14,218 nt of DNA, from positions 1 through 14,218 of the forward strand of contig CAAGEB010000174.1 of assembly GCA_900768705.1 (NCBI GenBank), given 5' to 3'. Made by a program: the position numbers and the translations under genes. Under the pieces are notes generated by a model that searched no databases, had not been told where the DNA came from, and saw only the letters and a list, made by a program, of their open reading frames with translations. The DNA comes from Oscillospiraceae bacterium (lineage in GTDB: Bacteria > Bacillota > Clostridia > Oscillospirales > Ruminococcaceae). Of the stretch, positions 1-7,109 are shown one piece after another; the stretch's first letter is position 1; each line of letters starts with the position of its first letter.

Positions 1-13
1 AGGGGGCGTTTGT

Positions 14-113
14 GTGTCCGCCTTTAAGGCGCAGCTTCGTGCTGCGCTCGGGCGGACACCTTGCAACATCGTGTTGCAGCCCCCGCATTCCCCCCTTCCC
101 CCTCGGGGGAATG
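14..113. repeat. Three consecutive GC-rich hairpins in intergenic DNA
   Basis: No gene is supported in the first 140 bases. Three inverted repeats follow one another. The first has outer arms GTGTCCGCC/GGCGGACAC (14-22, 51-59) around inner arms GCGCAGC/GCTGCGC (29-35, 41-47). The second has arms TGCAACA/TGTTGCA (62-68, 72-78) around a TCG loop. The third has arms CATTCCCCC/GGGGGAATG (86-94, 105-113). None is followed by a clear T-tract on either strand, so they are not simple terminators. The middle hairpin reappears, inverted and with one difference in 15 bases, at 1597-1611, which suggests a repeated intergenic module. The function is unknown. Confidence 0.6.
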
Positions 114-140
114 GGGCAGGGGGATAGGGGCGGAAAAGAA

Positions 141-228
141 CAATCTAATTACCTTACAGGCACAAACCAACCTATATTGAAATGTAATGTTGGGAATTGT
201 CAGCGGCGTCACGCCGCCGGGTTGACAA
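141..228 (+). repeat. Interspersed intergenic repeat, copy A
   Basis: This stretch aligns with the reverse complement of 14056-14166 and more loosely with 11879-11931. Shared blocks, in order: CAATCT.ATTAC, ATTACCTTACAG (148-159, identical to copy B), CACA.ACCAA, ATTG.AATGTA (176-186), GTTGGGAA, a GCGGC...GCCGC hairpin (204-218), and CCGGGTTGA at the end. The last block contributes the -35 box of dapL. No reading frame is conserved between copies, so it is probably a small non-coding repeat (MITE-like or structured). Its class is not recognised. Confidence 0.6.
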
Positions 229-250
229 AATTAATGTTTTGTGTTATAGT
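222..250 (+). promoter_or_regulatory. dapL promoter (vegetative sigma type)
   Basis: TTGACA (222-227), a 17-bp spacer and TATAGT (245-250), a near-consensus sigma-A promoter. Transcription would begin near 257, leaving a leader of only about 30 bases, too short for a lysine riboswitch. The -35 box lies in the last bases of the interspersed repeat. Confidence 0.85.
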
Positions 251-286
251 ATAAGGAGCAAAAATAAATTGAAAGGATTTATATCA

Positions 287-1495
287 ATGGCTAAAATAAA
301 CGAAAACTTCGGCAAGCTGAAAAAGAATTACCTCTTTATCGAGATTTCCAAGCGTATCCGTGCATACAGTGAGGAACACCCCGAAGAGGCAAAGCGTCTT
401 ATCCGTATGGGAATAGGCGATGTTACCCGCCCTCTTGCTCCCGTTGTGGTTGAGGCAATGGAAAAAGCCTGCCGTGAAATGGGCGTTCAGGAAACTTTCA
501 GAGGCTATGAGGACAGCGGCGCAGGCTATGATTTTCTCCGCAAGGCTGTTTCGGACTATTACAAGAGCTTCGGGGCAGATGTAGCTCCGGGTGAAATTCG
601 TATTTCCGATGGCGCAAAATCAGACTGCGGCAATATAATCGATATTTTCGGCAGCGGCAATACTGTACTTGTTACCGACCCTGCTTACCCCGTGTATGTG
701 GACTCCAACATAATGAACGGCAACAATGTAATTTTCGCCGATTCCACCGAGGAAAACGGCTTTGCGGCAATGCCTGACAAGTCGGTTCACGCAGACCTTA
801 TCTACTTATGCTCCCCCAACAATCCCACAGGTTCGGTTTATACCACCGCACAGCTCAAGGAGTGGGTTGACTATGCTATTGAAAACGATGCGGTTCTGAT
901 TTTTGACGCCGCATACGAAGCATTTGTAACGCAGAATGATGTTCCCCGCTCGGTTTACTGCATTGAGGGCGCAAAGAAGTGTGCAATTGAGATTTGTTCT
1001 CTGTCCAAAACCGCAGGCTTTACCGGAACCCGCTGCGGCTATACCGTCGTACCCGAGGAGCTGGTTCAGAAGAACAGCGCAGGCGAGGATATAAAGCTTG
1101 CCGATTTGTGGGGCAGACGGCAGGGCAGCAAGTTCAACGGCGTTTCCTATCCTGTTCAGAGAGGCGCAGAAGCTGTATTCACCGAGGAAGGTCAGAAGCA
1201 GTGCCGTGAGAATATCGCTTATTATCAGAAAAATGCACAGCTTATTGCGAAGACACTTGACGAGCTGGGCATAAAGTACACCGGCGGTATCAACTCTCCG
1301 TATATCTGGCTGAAATGTCCTGATAATATGGGCAGCTGGGATTTCTTTGATTTGCTGCTGACAAAGATTCAGGTTGTGGGAACTCCGGGCGCAGGCTTCG
1401 GAAAGAACGGTGACGGCTGGTTCCGCCTTACCGCTTTCGGAACACACGAAGCTACCGCAGAGGCTATGGAGCGTTTCAAGAAGCTGTTGGGCTGA
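287..1495 (+). CDS. dapL: LL-diaminopimelate aminotransferase
   Basis: This PLP enzyme converts tetrahydrodipicolinate plus glutamate to LL-diaminopimelate and 2-oxoglutarate in one cytosolic step, supplying lysine and cell-wall DAP. The frame is open from 197, but ATG 287 is chosen because it follows GAAAGGA (271-277) and lies downstream of the promoter; the upstream codons would come from the repeat. That gives 402 residues, close to the family's usual length of about 410. In that numbering it has SPNNPTG (about 176-182), FDAAYEAF with the PLP-ring Asp at about 207, the Schiff-base Lys at about 241 in SLSKTAGFTGTR, and the substrate-carboxylate Arg at about 380 in WFRLTAFG. It is monocistronic and ends in a terminator. 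The fold-I aminotransferase assignment is certain; DapL rather than another class is supported by the SKTAGFTGTRCGY motif and overall sequence. Confidence 0.95.
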   Translation: MAKINENFGKLKKNYLFIEISKRIRAYSEEHPEEAKRLIRMGIGDVTRPLAPVVVEAMEKACREMGVQETFRGYEDSGAGYDFLRKAVSDYYKSFGADVAPGEIRISDGAKSDCGNIIDIFGSGNTVLVTDPAYPVYVDSNIMNGNNVIFADSTEENGFAAMPDKSVHADLIYLCSPNNPTGSVYTTAQLKEWVDYAIENDAVLIFDAAYEAFVTQNDVPRSVYCIEGAKKCAIEICSLSKTAGFTGTRCGYTVVPEELVQKNSAGEDIKLADLWGRRQGSKFNGVSYPVQRGAEAVFTEEGQKQCRENIAYYQKNAQLIAKTLDELGIKYTGGINSPYIWLKCPDNMGSWDFFDLLLTKIQVVGTPGAGFGKNGDGWFRLTAFGTHEATAEAMERFKKLLG

Positions 1496-1524
1496 TACGA
1501 TTTTTAGATAAATATAATATATAG

Positions 1525-1556
1525 CTCCCGATTCCGGTTTGAAATCGGGAGTTTTT
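1525..1556 (+). terminator. Rho-independent terminator of dapL
   Basis: Arms CTCCCGATT (1525-1533) and AATCGGGAG (1543-1551) pair perfectly over 9 bp and are followed by TTTTT (1552-1556), 30 bases after the dapL stop. It may also slow leftward transcription from the convergent antiporter operon. Confidence 0.9.
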
Positions 1557-1571
1557 GCTTGTCGGAAAAGC

Positions 1572-1641
1572 CACTTTGCGCAGTTGCCCCGAAAGTGCAG
1601 CACGATGTTGCGCAACAAAGGGCAACAGGCGTCACGCCGCC
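1572..1641. repeat. Compound hairpin region between convergent genes
   Basis: This stretch lies between the dapL terminator and the antiporter stop. It contains nested inverted repeats: CACTTT/AAAGTG (1572-1577, 1592-1597), GTTGCCC/GGGCAAC (1583-1589, 1620-1626) and GCAGCA..TGTTGC (1597-1611). It ends with GGCGTCACGCCGCC (1628-1641), identical over 14 bases to 205-218 in repeat copy A. It appears to be a patchwork of the same modules seen at the left end of the window. No T-tract is obvious, so a terminator role for the antiporter operon is doubtful. Confidence 0.5.
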
Positions 1642-1676
1642 CGGGAGCTTTTTTATATTATCGGGTTTTACAAAGG

Positions 1677-2903
1677 CTATTCCTGCTTTTTTATTTCGCC
1701 CGCCAATTCAAAGCCTTTCTTGGCGGCTATTACCGCAATAATCTCGTTGATTATTGCGGCAGCGGCAATGGTTCCCTGAAGAATTTCCACGCCATCCGCA
1801 CCGCCTTCCGACAGCACCGAAACCGCTATTCCGGTAAATACCAGAGAAACTCCCGAGTGAGGCAGCAAAGTGAGTCCGAGATATTTTCTTACATTTTTAT
1901 CCAGACCTGTTATTTTTGCGCCTGCTCTTGCGCCGAAATACTTTCCCGCAGCTCTTGCGGCAATATATATGAAGGTGAATAAGCCCGCTCCGAAAATTGC
2001 GTGATAATCCAGCGGTGCGCCCAGATTTAAAATAACAATTATCATTGATACTGCCAGAATAGGATTAAAATCCTTGGATATCATTTTCAGGCGATCTTCC
2101 GGGATTATATTTGAAAAAGCCGCCGAGAAAGCCATTCCCATAAGCATGAAATTCAGTACGGGCGAAGGCATAAGATAATTATTACAAATAATCCCGATTA
2201 CCGATGTTATGATAACACCTGCAAGAATTACCGCAATCGGAATAATTCTGCCGGAGGCTTTTTTCAGAATAAATCCGGTTGGTATTCCCACAGCCGCTCC
2301 GATAACCAGCGGAAGAAGAATCATCACAGGTATCATATACAGCGGCATTGACCCGCCGGAAACCTGCCGTGCCGCAATCGCAATCACTGTGAAAAATACG
2401 GTAACTCCCACCATATCGTCCAATGCAGCCATAGGTATCAGCGCACGGGTAACAGGCCCTTCTGTGTGGAATTCATTCACAATGGAAAGTGCGGGAGCCG
2501 GGGCTGTTGCCAGAGCTATTCCGCCGAAAATGAAAGCAAGATAAATCGGAATATTCATAAAATAGAATACAATGCCGAATGCCAGTGACACAACCGCAAA
2601 GGTTCCCAGCGATTGTACCAGCGTGGTAATTATCAGAGCCTTTCCGTAATTTTTGATTTTTTTCCAGACAAGCTCCGTACCGATCATAAAGCCTACCGTA
2701 CATTCCAGAATATGAATAAGAATCTGATATGCCGGATGATTTATCAGTTCCTCCGATACAAAGGAAAAGGCATAGGGGCCCAGTACTATTCCGGTAATAA
2801 GCCAGCCCAGAATTGACGGAAGCCTTATTTTTGAAACCAGCTTGCCCACCAAAAAGGCGATGACTATTGCCGCTAACCATTTTATTATTATCATCAATAA
2901 CAT
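1677..2903 (-). CDS. Cation:proton antiporter, CPA2 type
   Basis: This is an integral membrane exchanger of 408 residues, hydrophobic throughout, with about 12-13 predicted membrane segments (Na+/H+ exchanger family). Two features place the ion site: TAPAPA (133-138), matching the broken helix of this fold, and the adjacent acids D162-D163 in AALDDMVGV, as in electrogenic Na+/H+ exchangers such as NapA. The substrate (Na+, K+ or other) cannot be read from sequence. There is no C-terminal RCK/TrkA-N domain; the protein stops soon after the last membrane segment, unlike full KefC. ATG 2903 directly abuts the regulator's stop codon, and its GGAGGAG ribosome site lies in the last codons of the regulator, so the two genes are translationally linked. 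It probably handles pH or salt stress under that regulator. Confidence 0.88.
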   Translation of the reverse strand: MLLMIIIKWLAAIVIAFLVGKLVSKIRLPSILGWLITGIVLGPYAFSFVSEELINHPAYQILIHILECTVGFMIGTELVWKKIKNYGKALIITTLVQSLGTFAVVSLAFGIVFYFMNIPIYLAFIFGGIALATAPAPALSIVNEFHTEGPVTRALIPMAALDDMVGVTVFFTVIAIAARQVSGGSMPLYMIPVMILLPLVIGAAVGIPTGFILKKASGRIIPIAVILAGVIITSVIGIICNNYLMPSPVLNFMLMGMAFSAAFSNIIPEDRLKMISKDFNPILAVSMIIVILNLGAPLDYHAIFGAGLFTFIYIAARAAGKYFGARAGAKITGLDKNVRKYLGLTLLPHSGVSLVFTGIAVSVLSEGGADGVEILQGTIAAAAIINEIIAVIAAKKGFELAGEIKKQE

Positions 2904-3506
2904 TTACTCCTCCTTCAGTATGCCGAAAAGCATATATTCAAACATTTTCGGAATATTCTCTTCATGAGAGCTTATCAGGCTTTCAAAGGATTTGCCGCTT
3001 AATCCGCAGCTGCAGTAATACCGATTGAACATATCCTGCATTATGGAGAGATATTTCATTGCGCTGTCCATATCGGTATTGTTTCTCAGCTTATGGCAGC
3101 CTATGATGTTTCTGATCCAAACTCCATTCATTTCATCATAAGGCGCACGAAGTCTGCTGATTTCTTCGGTATGTTTTTCCGGCGGATTTATCAGTGCCTC
3201 CAGCACCATCGCCGCCATAGCCTTTTTCTCACTGAAAAGCTCCATTCGTTTTGCAAAATAGGCTTTATAGTCGCAGGAATTATCATTGCAGGCAAGAGCA
3301 TTTGTAATTTCCCGAAAGCTTTTTTTAAGGCACTCAATATATAATTCGTCCTTTCCGCTGAAATTATGGTAAATAAGCCCCTTGGCAATTCCGGAATCGC
3401 TTATGCTGTTTATGGAGGCGGCTTGGTAGCCCTTTGCGCCGAATTCTTCAATTCCGGCACTGATAATTCTCTCTACCGTAATTTTTGTTTTTTCCGCTTG
3501 TTTCAA
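2904..3506 (-). CDS. TetR/AcrR-family transcriptional regulator
   Basis: With a TTG start at 3506 it is 200 residues long, normal for the family. TTG is chosen because AGAGGTGAT lies just upstream; the longer ATG frame (3548) would begin inside the -10 box/operator and has no ribosome site. Residues about 8-58 form the TetR helix-turn-helix: ERIISAGIEEFGAKGYQ, then the recognition region SINSISDSGIAKGLIYHNF and GKDELY. The rest is a helical ligand/dimer domain without a recognisable ligand signature, containing several cysteines. It is first in an operon with the antiporter and sits directly behind a 20-bp palindrome overlapping its promoter, so autorepression with release by a stress-related ligand is inferred. 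Confidence 0.9.
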   Translation of the reverse strand: MKQAEKTKITVERIISAGIEEFGAKGYQAASINSISDSGIAKGLIYHNFSGKDELYIECLKKSFREITNALACNDNSCDYKAYFAKRMELFSEKKAMAAMVLEALINPPEKHTEEISRLRAPYDEMNGVWIRNIIGCHKLRNNTDMDSAMKYLSIMQDMFNRYYCSCGLSGKSFESLISSHEENIPKMFEYMLFGILKEE

Positions 3507-3522
3507 AAATATCACCTCTAAA

Positions 3523-3569
3523 AATAGACTTACAAGTCTATTATACATTCCGAATTATCAAAAAGTCAA
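3523..3569 (-). promoter_or_regulatory. Promoter and palindromic operator of the TetR-antiporter operon
   Basis: On the minus strand, TTGACT (3564-3569), an 18-bp spacer and TATAAT (3540-3545) form a good sigma-A promoter. The palindrome AATAGACTTACAAGTCTATT (3523-3542) has 9-bp perfect arms around a central AC and overlaps the -10 box and start site. Its size, symmetry and place are typical of TetR-family operators. Confidence 0.8.
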
Positions 3570-3671
3570 TACGATATTTTGTGAAATCTCAACAGTTATC
3601 CGCCTTTTTTGTACATCAGACGCATATTTTATGAAGCTAACAATAATATTGCACAATATATATGATTGAAG

Positions 3672-3687
3672 TGCAAAAGTTTTTGCA
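3672..3687. other. Palindrome in the divergent intergenic region
   Basis: TGCAAAA and TTTTGCA flank a central GT, giving a 16-base near-perfect palindrome in the region between the divergent TetR and chemotaxis genes. The remainder of 3570-3748 is AT-rich and shows nothing else recognisable. It could be a regulator site; nothing identifies the protein. Confidence 0.35.
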
Positions 3688-3748
3688 TTTATGACAAAAA
3701 CGAAATTAAATTTTTATGCAACCGTACAATAATTTCAACGGTTAAGGC

Positions 3749-3806
3749 TAAAAGTCCATTTTCCCGCCGATTGTTTCTTGACAATTTTTTCTTTTCCGTT
3801 TATAAT
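3749..3806 (+). promoter_or_regulatory. Promoter(s) of the chemotaxis receptor gene
   Basis: A perfect sigma-A promoter is present: TTGACA (3778-3783), a 17-bp spacer and TATAAT (3801-3806). Immediately upstream, TAAA (3749-3752) and GCCGATT (3766-3772) resemble the sigma-28/sigma-D motility promoter, but their 13-base spacing is shorter than the usual 14-16, so that second promoter is only suggested. The leader after 3812 contains a CTCTCC/GGAGAG inverted repeat (3818-3823, 3846-3851) just before the ribosome site. Confidence 0.75.
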
Positions 3807-3865
3807 ATTATAAAAAGCTCTCCGAATCCGGAAAAAGCGAAAAGGGGAGAGGGAAAGGGATTGTT

Positions 3866-5914
3866 ATGGAGAAAAAAGATGCCAAGAAAATGAGGAGACC
3901 CGTCAAAGCCCGAATACTCGGACTTGTAACGCTTACATTTGTATTTATGATGGTAGTAATAGTAACTGCGGGAATTTTCTCGGGATATTACGCATTATAC
4001 GAAAGCGCAAAAAGCAACCTTGAAACAGAGGGAGTAATGGCGGACGAATTATTCTCGAGCACAATATCCTCCGTAAAGAACGAATCCGTCAATCTGGCGT
4101 TTGAATACACAGAGGCTATTGCCGATGGAAGCAGTGCAGCTGACTCCCTGAATAATATCGAATCAAAGATTTCACAGACCGTATTTCTCGAAGCGGCTGT
4201 TGTGGGCAAGGACGGCACTGTGGCTTCCTCTTCGGAAGCATTGAAGAATGTCGTTTCCGGACAGGAATGTGTAGCCGGCGCACAGGCAGGAACAGTTTCG
4301 ATTTCCTCCTCAGTGCAGACGGCAGACGGACTGCGTTTTCTGGTAGCAGCACCCGCTGACGGCGGCTGTCTTGTACTCACGCTGGACGGTCAGTTCTTCA
4401 GCAGCTACATAAAGGATTTGTCTGTGGGCAAGACCGGAAATGTTTTCATGATAGACAAAGAAGGCACCATGATTGCCAACATCCGCCCGCCGCTTGTTGA
4501 CGAACGCCAGAACTTTATCGAAAAGGCAAAGACTGATAAGGCATACGAATCCAGCGGCGCAATTTATCAGAAGATGATCAACGGTGAAAGCGGCGTTGGA
4601 GAATACGCCTATGAAACCGGAACCCGTATTTGCTGTTACGGTCAGGTGTCGGCGTCTGACGGCTGGTCCTACGGCGTTGTTGCTCCGCTGTACGAAATGA
4701 CTTCCTATGTGGGAATTAATATTATAGTTCTGCTGATCTGCTCCGTTGTATGTATGGCAAGCGGAATTACCACCGTGGCAATAGTTGTCAAGAGGGTTGT
4801 AAGTCCTATCGTCGGCGTATCCACAGCTATGGAAAAGCTGGCGGAAGGCGACCTCAGCGCAAGCGTGGAAACCGAATCCAGAAACGACGAAATCGGCGAT
4901 CTGCAGCGGGATTTTACAACCACCGTTTCCTCACTCAGAAGCTATATTGACGATATTTCAATTGTTCTCAGAGAGATTTCCAACGGAAATCTGACAGCGC
5001 ATACAAATGTTGAATACAGCGGCGATTTCATCGAGATACATGATTCTCTGAATTCTATTCTTGAGTCGCTCAATTCTTCCTTTGCAAATATTTCCACCTC
5101 GGCAAACCGGGTTTCGCAGGGTGCGGAACAGGTTTCGGACGGCGCACAGGCACTTTCACAGGGTGCAACCGAACAGGCTGCTTCAATAGAAGAGCTTGCC
5201 GCAACCATTCAGGAAATATCCTCTCACGTCAACAAGACTACGGAGCATACCGGCACCGCAAATGAGCGTGTAAAGCAGTCCTATGAGCTTATGCAGTCCT
5301 GCGAGGAACACATGGAAGGCATGAAGGACTCCATGGAGGAAATCGACCACAATTCTCAGGAAATCAGCAAAATTATCAGCACTATCGAGGACATTGCGTT
5401 CCAGACAAATATTCTTGCGCTTAATGCCGCAATTGAGGCAGCAAGAGCGGGAGACGCAGGCAAGGGCTTTGCAGTGGTTGCAGATGAGGTACGCAATCTG
5501 GCAAGCAAGTCTGCGGAGGCTTCCAAGAACACCGCTGCACTTATTCAGGCTGCGGTAGCCTCCGTTGCCAAGGGAACCGAAGCGGTTCAGACCACTTCCG
5601 AGGCAATGGAACAGCTGCGGGAGAATTCCGAGGCGGTAATGGAGATAGTGAAGGAAATTTCCACTGCTGCGGCACAGCAGTCCGGCGCGCTGGAACAGGT
5701 AACAATAGGTGTGGATCAGATTTCGACGGTTGTTCAGACCAACTCGGCAACCTCGGAGGAAAGTGCAGCTACCAGCGAAGAGCTTGCTTCTCAGGCACAG
5801 CTGCTCAAGGATCTGGTTCATCGTTTTACTTTCGCCGATGCCGAAGTCGAATCGGAGGATAACTGTGACGATGAGGATGAAGCAGAATTGACAGAGGCGG
5901 AGCCGGTGAATTAA
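3866..5914 (+). CDS. Methyl-accepting chemotaxis protein with dCache-type sensor
   Basis: This is a membrane chemoreceptor of 682 residues. The order is: a short basic cytoplasmic start; membrane helix 1 (about 16-40); an extracellular double-Cache-like sensor (about 45-280; VFMIDKEGTMIANIRP at 193-208 is typical of Cache domains); membrane helix 2 (about 283-308); HAMP (about 309-361); and a helical signalling domain (about 410-655). The hairpin tip that contacts CheA/CheW is conserved at 507-530 (IEDIAFQTNILALNAAIEAA). Likely methylation stretches lie near 433-443 and 627-639. The acidic tail (661-679) carries no CheR-tethering pentapeptide. The ligand is unknown; amino acids are common for this sensor class. 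No che genes are adjacent, so it is an orphan receptor. ATG 3866 follows AAAGGGA. Confidence 0.95.
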   Translation: MEKKDAKKMRRPVKARILGLVTLTFVFMMVVIVTAGIFSGYYALYESAKSNLETEGVMADELFSSTISSVKNESVNLAFEYTEAIADGSSAADSLNNIESKISQTVFLEAAVVGKDGTVASSSEALKNVVSGQECVAGAQAGTVSISSSVQTADGLRFLVAAPADGGCLVLTLDGQFFSSYIKDLSVGKTGNVFMIDKEGTMIANIRPPLVDERQNFIEKAKTDKAYESSGAIYQKMINGESGVGEYAYETGTRICCYGQVSASDGWSYGVVAPLYEMTSYVGINIIVLLICSVVCMASGITTVAIVVKRVVSPIVGVSTAMEKLAEGDLSASVETESRNDEIGDLQRDFTTTVSSLRSYIDDISIVLREISNGNLTAHTNVEYSGDFIEIHDSLNSILESLNSSFANISTSANRVSQGAEQVSDGAQALSQGATEQAASIEELAATIQEISSHVNKTTEHTGTANERVKQSYELMQSCEEHMEGMKDSMEEIDHNSQEISKIISTIEDIAFQTNILALNAAIEAARAGDAGKGFAVVADEVRNLASKSAEASKNTAALIQAAVASVAKGTEAVQTTSEAMEQLRENSEAVMEIVKEISTAAAQQSGALEQVTIGVDQISTVVQTNSATSEESAATSEELASQAQLLKDLVHRFTFADAEVESEDNCDDEDEAELTEAEPVN

Positions 5915-5948
5915 TCCGGTCTCTAGGTTGCTATCTGTTACACCAACA

Positions 5949-5963
5949 GCGGCGCTTCGCCGC
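5949..5963. repeat. GC hairpin after the chemoreceptor gene
   Basis: GCGGCG (5949-5954) and CGCCGC (5958-5963) pair around CTT, followed by a C-run and A-run. On the minus strand a T-run precedes it. It is similar in design to the GCGGC hairpins at 204-218 and 1628-1641, but only the hairpin itself is shared. Confidence 0.4.
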
Positions 5964-6063
5964 CCCCCCAAAAAAGGTATGGCAATAATAGAGCAAGTAT
6001 TTACAACCGGATAATTAAAAAAGAAAAGCCTTTTTGCATAGAAGATACATTGATTGAATTTAA

Positions 6064-6094
6064 AACGCCCCTGCCAACGAAAAGCAGGGGCGTT
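6064..6094 (+). terminator. Terminator downstream of the chemoreceptor gene
   Basis: AACGCCCCTGC (6064-6074) and GCAGGGGCGTT (6084-6094) pair over 11 bp around a 9-base loop, followed by the T-rich ATCTATTTCTT. On the minus strand the 3' side reads GTTTTA, so it may also stop leftward transcription. From 6095 to 6243 I see no gene; there is an imperfect hairpin, TTTTGTGC..GCGCAAAA (about 6138-6156). Confidence 0.8.
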
Positions 6095-6243
6095 ATCTAT
6101 TTCTTAATTGTAGAGAATCGGCGTTGTTTTTGCGGCGTTTTGTGCGAAGCGCAAAACCGAATTGCCGGAAGGGTAATTTGAGCAAGAACAATGCGGGCAA
6201 TGAGTATTTATCAAGCCCGCAGGGCGCAGACAAGTACCATTGC

Positions 6244-6289
6244 GTTAAACAAAAATGTCTCGGCTTTCGCCGAGACATTTTTGTTTAAC
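6244..6289 (-). terminator. Strong terminator of tRNA-Leu with 21-bp arms
   Basis: The arms (6244-6264 and 6269-6289) are perfectly complementary over 21 bp around a 4-base loop; the core is ATGTCTCGGC/GCCGAGACAT. Both flanks are A/T-rich, so it reads as TTTTTGTTTAAC in either direction and can act bidirectionally. It begins immediately after the encoded CCA of the tRNA. Confidence 0.88.
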
Positions 6290-6376
6290 TGGTGCAGGTG
6301 ACGGGACTTGAACCCACATGACCTTGCGATCACTAGCACCTGAAGCTAGCGCGTCTGCCAATTCCGCCACACCTGC
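6290..6376 (-). tRNA. tRNA-Leu, anticodon CAG
   Basis: On the minus strand the gene starts GCAGGTGTGGCGG and ends CACCTGCACCA. The 7-bp acceptor stem GCAGGTG/CACCTGC is perfect. The anticodon arm is CTAGC-TTCAGGT-GCTAG, with CAG at the anticodon position. A long variable arm (GTGATCGCAAGGTCAT) marks class II, and the T-arm contains GGGTTCAAGTCCC. The 3' CCA is encoded. It reads CUG codons. The first 24 bases recur 3.4 kb away at 9730-9753. Confidence 0.96.
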
Positions 6377-6412
6377 GTATTAAATCAAGTGGTTTTCCAC
6401 TGAACATAAAAT

Positions 6413-6441
6413 ATTATATCACAATGCTCGCGGTTTGTCAA
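6413..6441 (-). promoter_or_regulatory. Promoter of tRNA-Leu
   Basis: On the minus strand, TTGACA (6436-6441), a 17-bp spacer and TATAAT (6413-6418) form a perfect consensus promoter, giving a start about 30 bases before the mature tRNA. It is divergent from the sigma-factor operon promoter. Confidence 0.9.
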
Positions 6442-6495
6442 GTAGTTTTTCCAAAAAAGCTGTATAAATTTTGAGATAAGTGTTCATATAGGTTC

Positions 6496-6524
6496 TTGCA
6501 TTTTTCTTAATTTGGTGATATAAT
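6496..6524 (+). promoter_or_regulatory. Probable promoter of the sigma-factor operon
   Basis: A perfect TATAAT (6519-6524) lies 17 bp after TTGCAT (6496-6501), a weak -35. The sigma-A type -10 implies basal vegetative expression. I see no clear ECF-type AAC/CGT pair that would show autoregulation. Confidence 0.6.
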
Positions 6525-6557
6525 GAAACAAAACAAGCGAGAAAAGGGGGAATTGCT

Positions 6558-7109
6558 ATGATATCAGCGGCGCTTGCGGTTCTGGAAAGCGAAGAACAGC
6601 GGAATGAGCTTGCTGAACTTTACAGAGAAAACTCCAAAAGATTTCTTAACATTGCTTTATCAAAATTACATAATGTGCAGGACGCGGAGGATGCAGTACA
6701 GCAGGCTTTTCTAAGACTTGTCGATAAGCCTGAAAGGTTTTTCTCCATTCCTATTCAAGCCCGAGTTAAATATGTATATATTATTGTTAAAAATGTATCT
6801 ATCGAAATGTTTAACAATAAAAATAAGGTATCAATCGAGGAACTTGATGAGGAAAACCCTTATGACGAAAATTTGATTTCGCTTGAGGATAATGTGGTAG
6901 GAAAATTATCAAAAGACGAGCTTAAGCGTTTTATAAAAAAGCTACCGCCTTTGCAAAGGGACGTTCTGACGCTCCGATGTCTCATAGGTCTTTCAATCTC
7001 TGATACCGCCGAAGCGCTCAACATTTCCATTCCGGCGGTAAAAGAACGACTCCGATTGGCAAGAAAAGCTATTTACGAATTTGTTATCAGTGGAGGGCAA
7101 GCAAAATGA
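6558..7109 (+). CDS. ECF-type RNA polymerase sigma factor
   Basis: This 183-residue sigma-70 family protein has only regions 2 and 4, the ECF layout. Region 2 covers about residues 20-95 (LYRENSKRFLNIALSKL, then AEDAVQQAFLRLVDKPERF). An acidic linker covers about 95-120. Region 4 covers about 125-178 (LPPLQRDVLTLRCLIGLS, then DTAEALNISIPAVKERLRLARKAI, a helix-turn-helix for the -35 element). ATG 6558 follows AGGGGG with 7-base spacing. Its stop overlaps the start of the next gene by ATGA, the usual sign of a sigma/anti-sigma pair. It probably directs transcription of its own operon and perhaps other genes in response to an envelope signal; the targets are unknown. Confidence 0.9.
   Translation: MISAALAVLESEEQRNELAELYRENSKRFLNIALSKLHNVQDAEDAVQQAFLRLVDKPERFFSIPIQARVKYVYIIVKNVSIEMFNNKNKVSIEELDEENPYDENLISLEDNVVGKLSKDELKRFIKKLPPLQRDVLTLRCLIGLSISDTAEALNISIPAVKERLRLARKAIYEFVISGGQAK

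Noticed and set aside
12..254. Small open frame(s) at the left edge
   Set aside because: Composition follows the GC hairpins and the repeat; there is no ribosome site and no plausible protein.
197..286. Upstream extension of dapL to position 197
   Set aside because: These codons come from the intergenic repeat and the promoter itself; the ribosome site and the family length point to ATG 287.
250..286. Lysine riboswitch ahead of dapL
   Set aside because: The leader between the promoter and the ribosome site is only about 30 bases, too short for the aptamer.
806..1618. Long minus-strand open frame (270 codons) inside dapL
   Set aside because: It lies antisense to a well-conserved enzyme, has no ribosome site or family resemblance, and its low-complexity Leu/Cys/Ala-rich product is typical of an antisense shadow.
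3507..3548. ATG start for the TetR regulator at 3548
   Set aside because: It overlaps the -10 box and operator and has no ribosome site; TTG 3506 has AGAGGTGAT in place.
5183..5971. Minus-strand open frame (262 codons) opposite the chemoreceptor's signalling domain
   Set aside because: The plus-strand protein is conserved throughout. The antisense product is Leu/Cys/Gly-rich with no recognisable domain or promoter.
6093..6278. Short minus-strand frame before the tRNA terminator
   Set aside because: It runs through two terminator hairpins and has no start signal.
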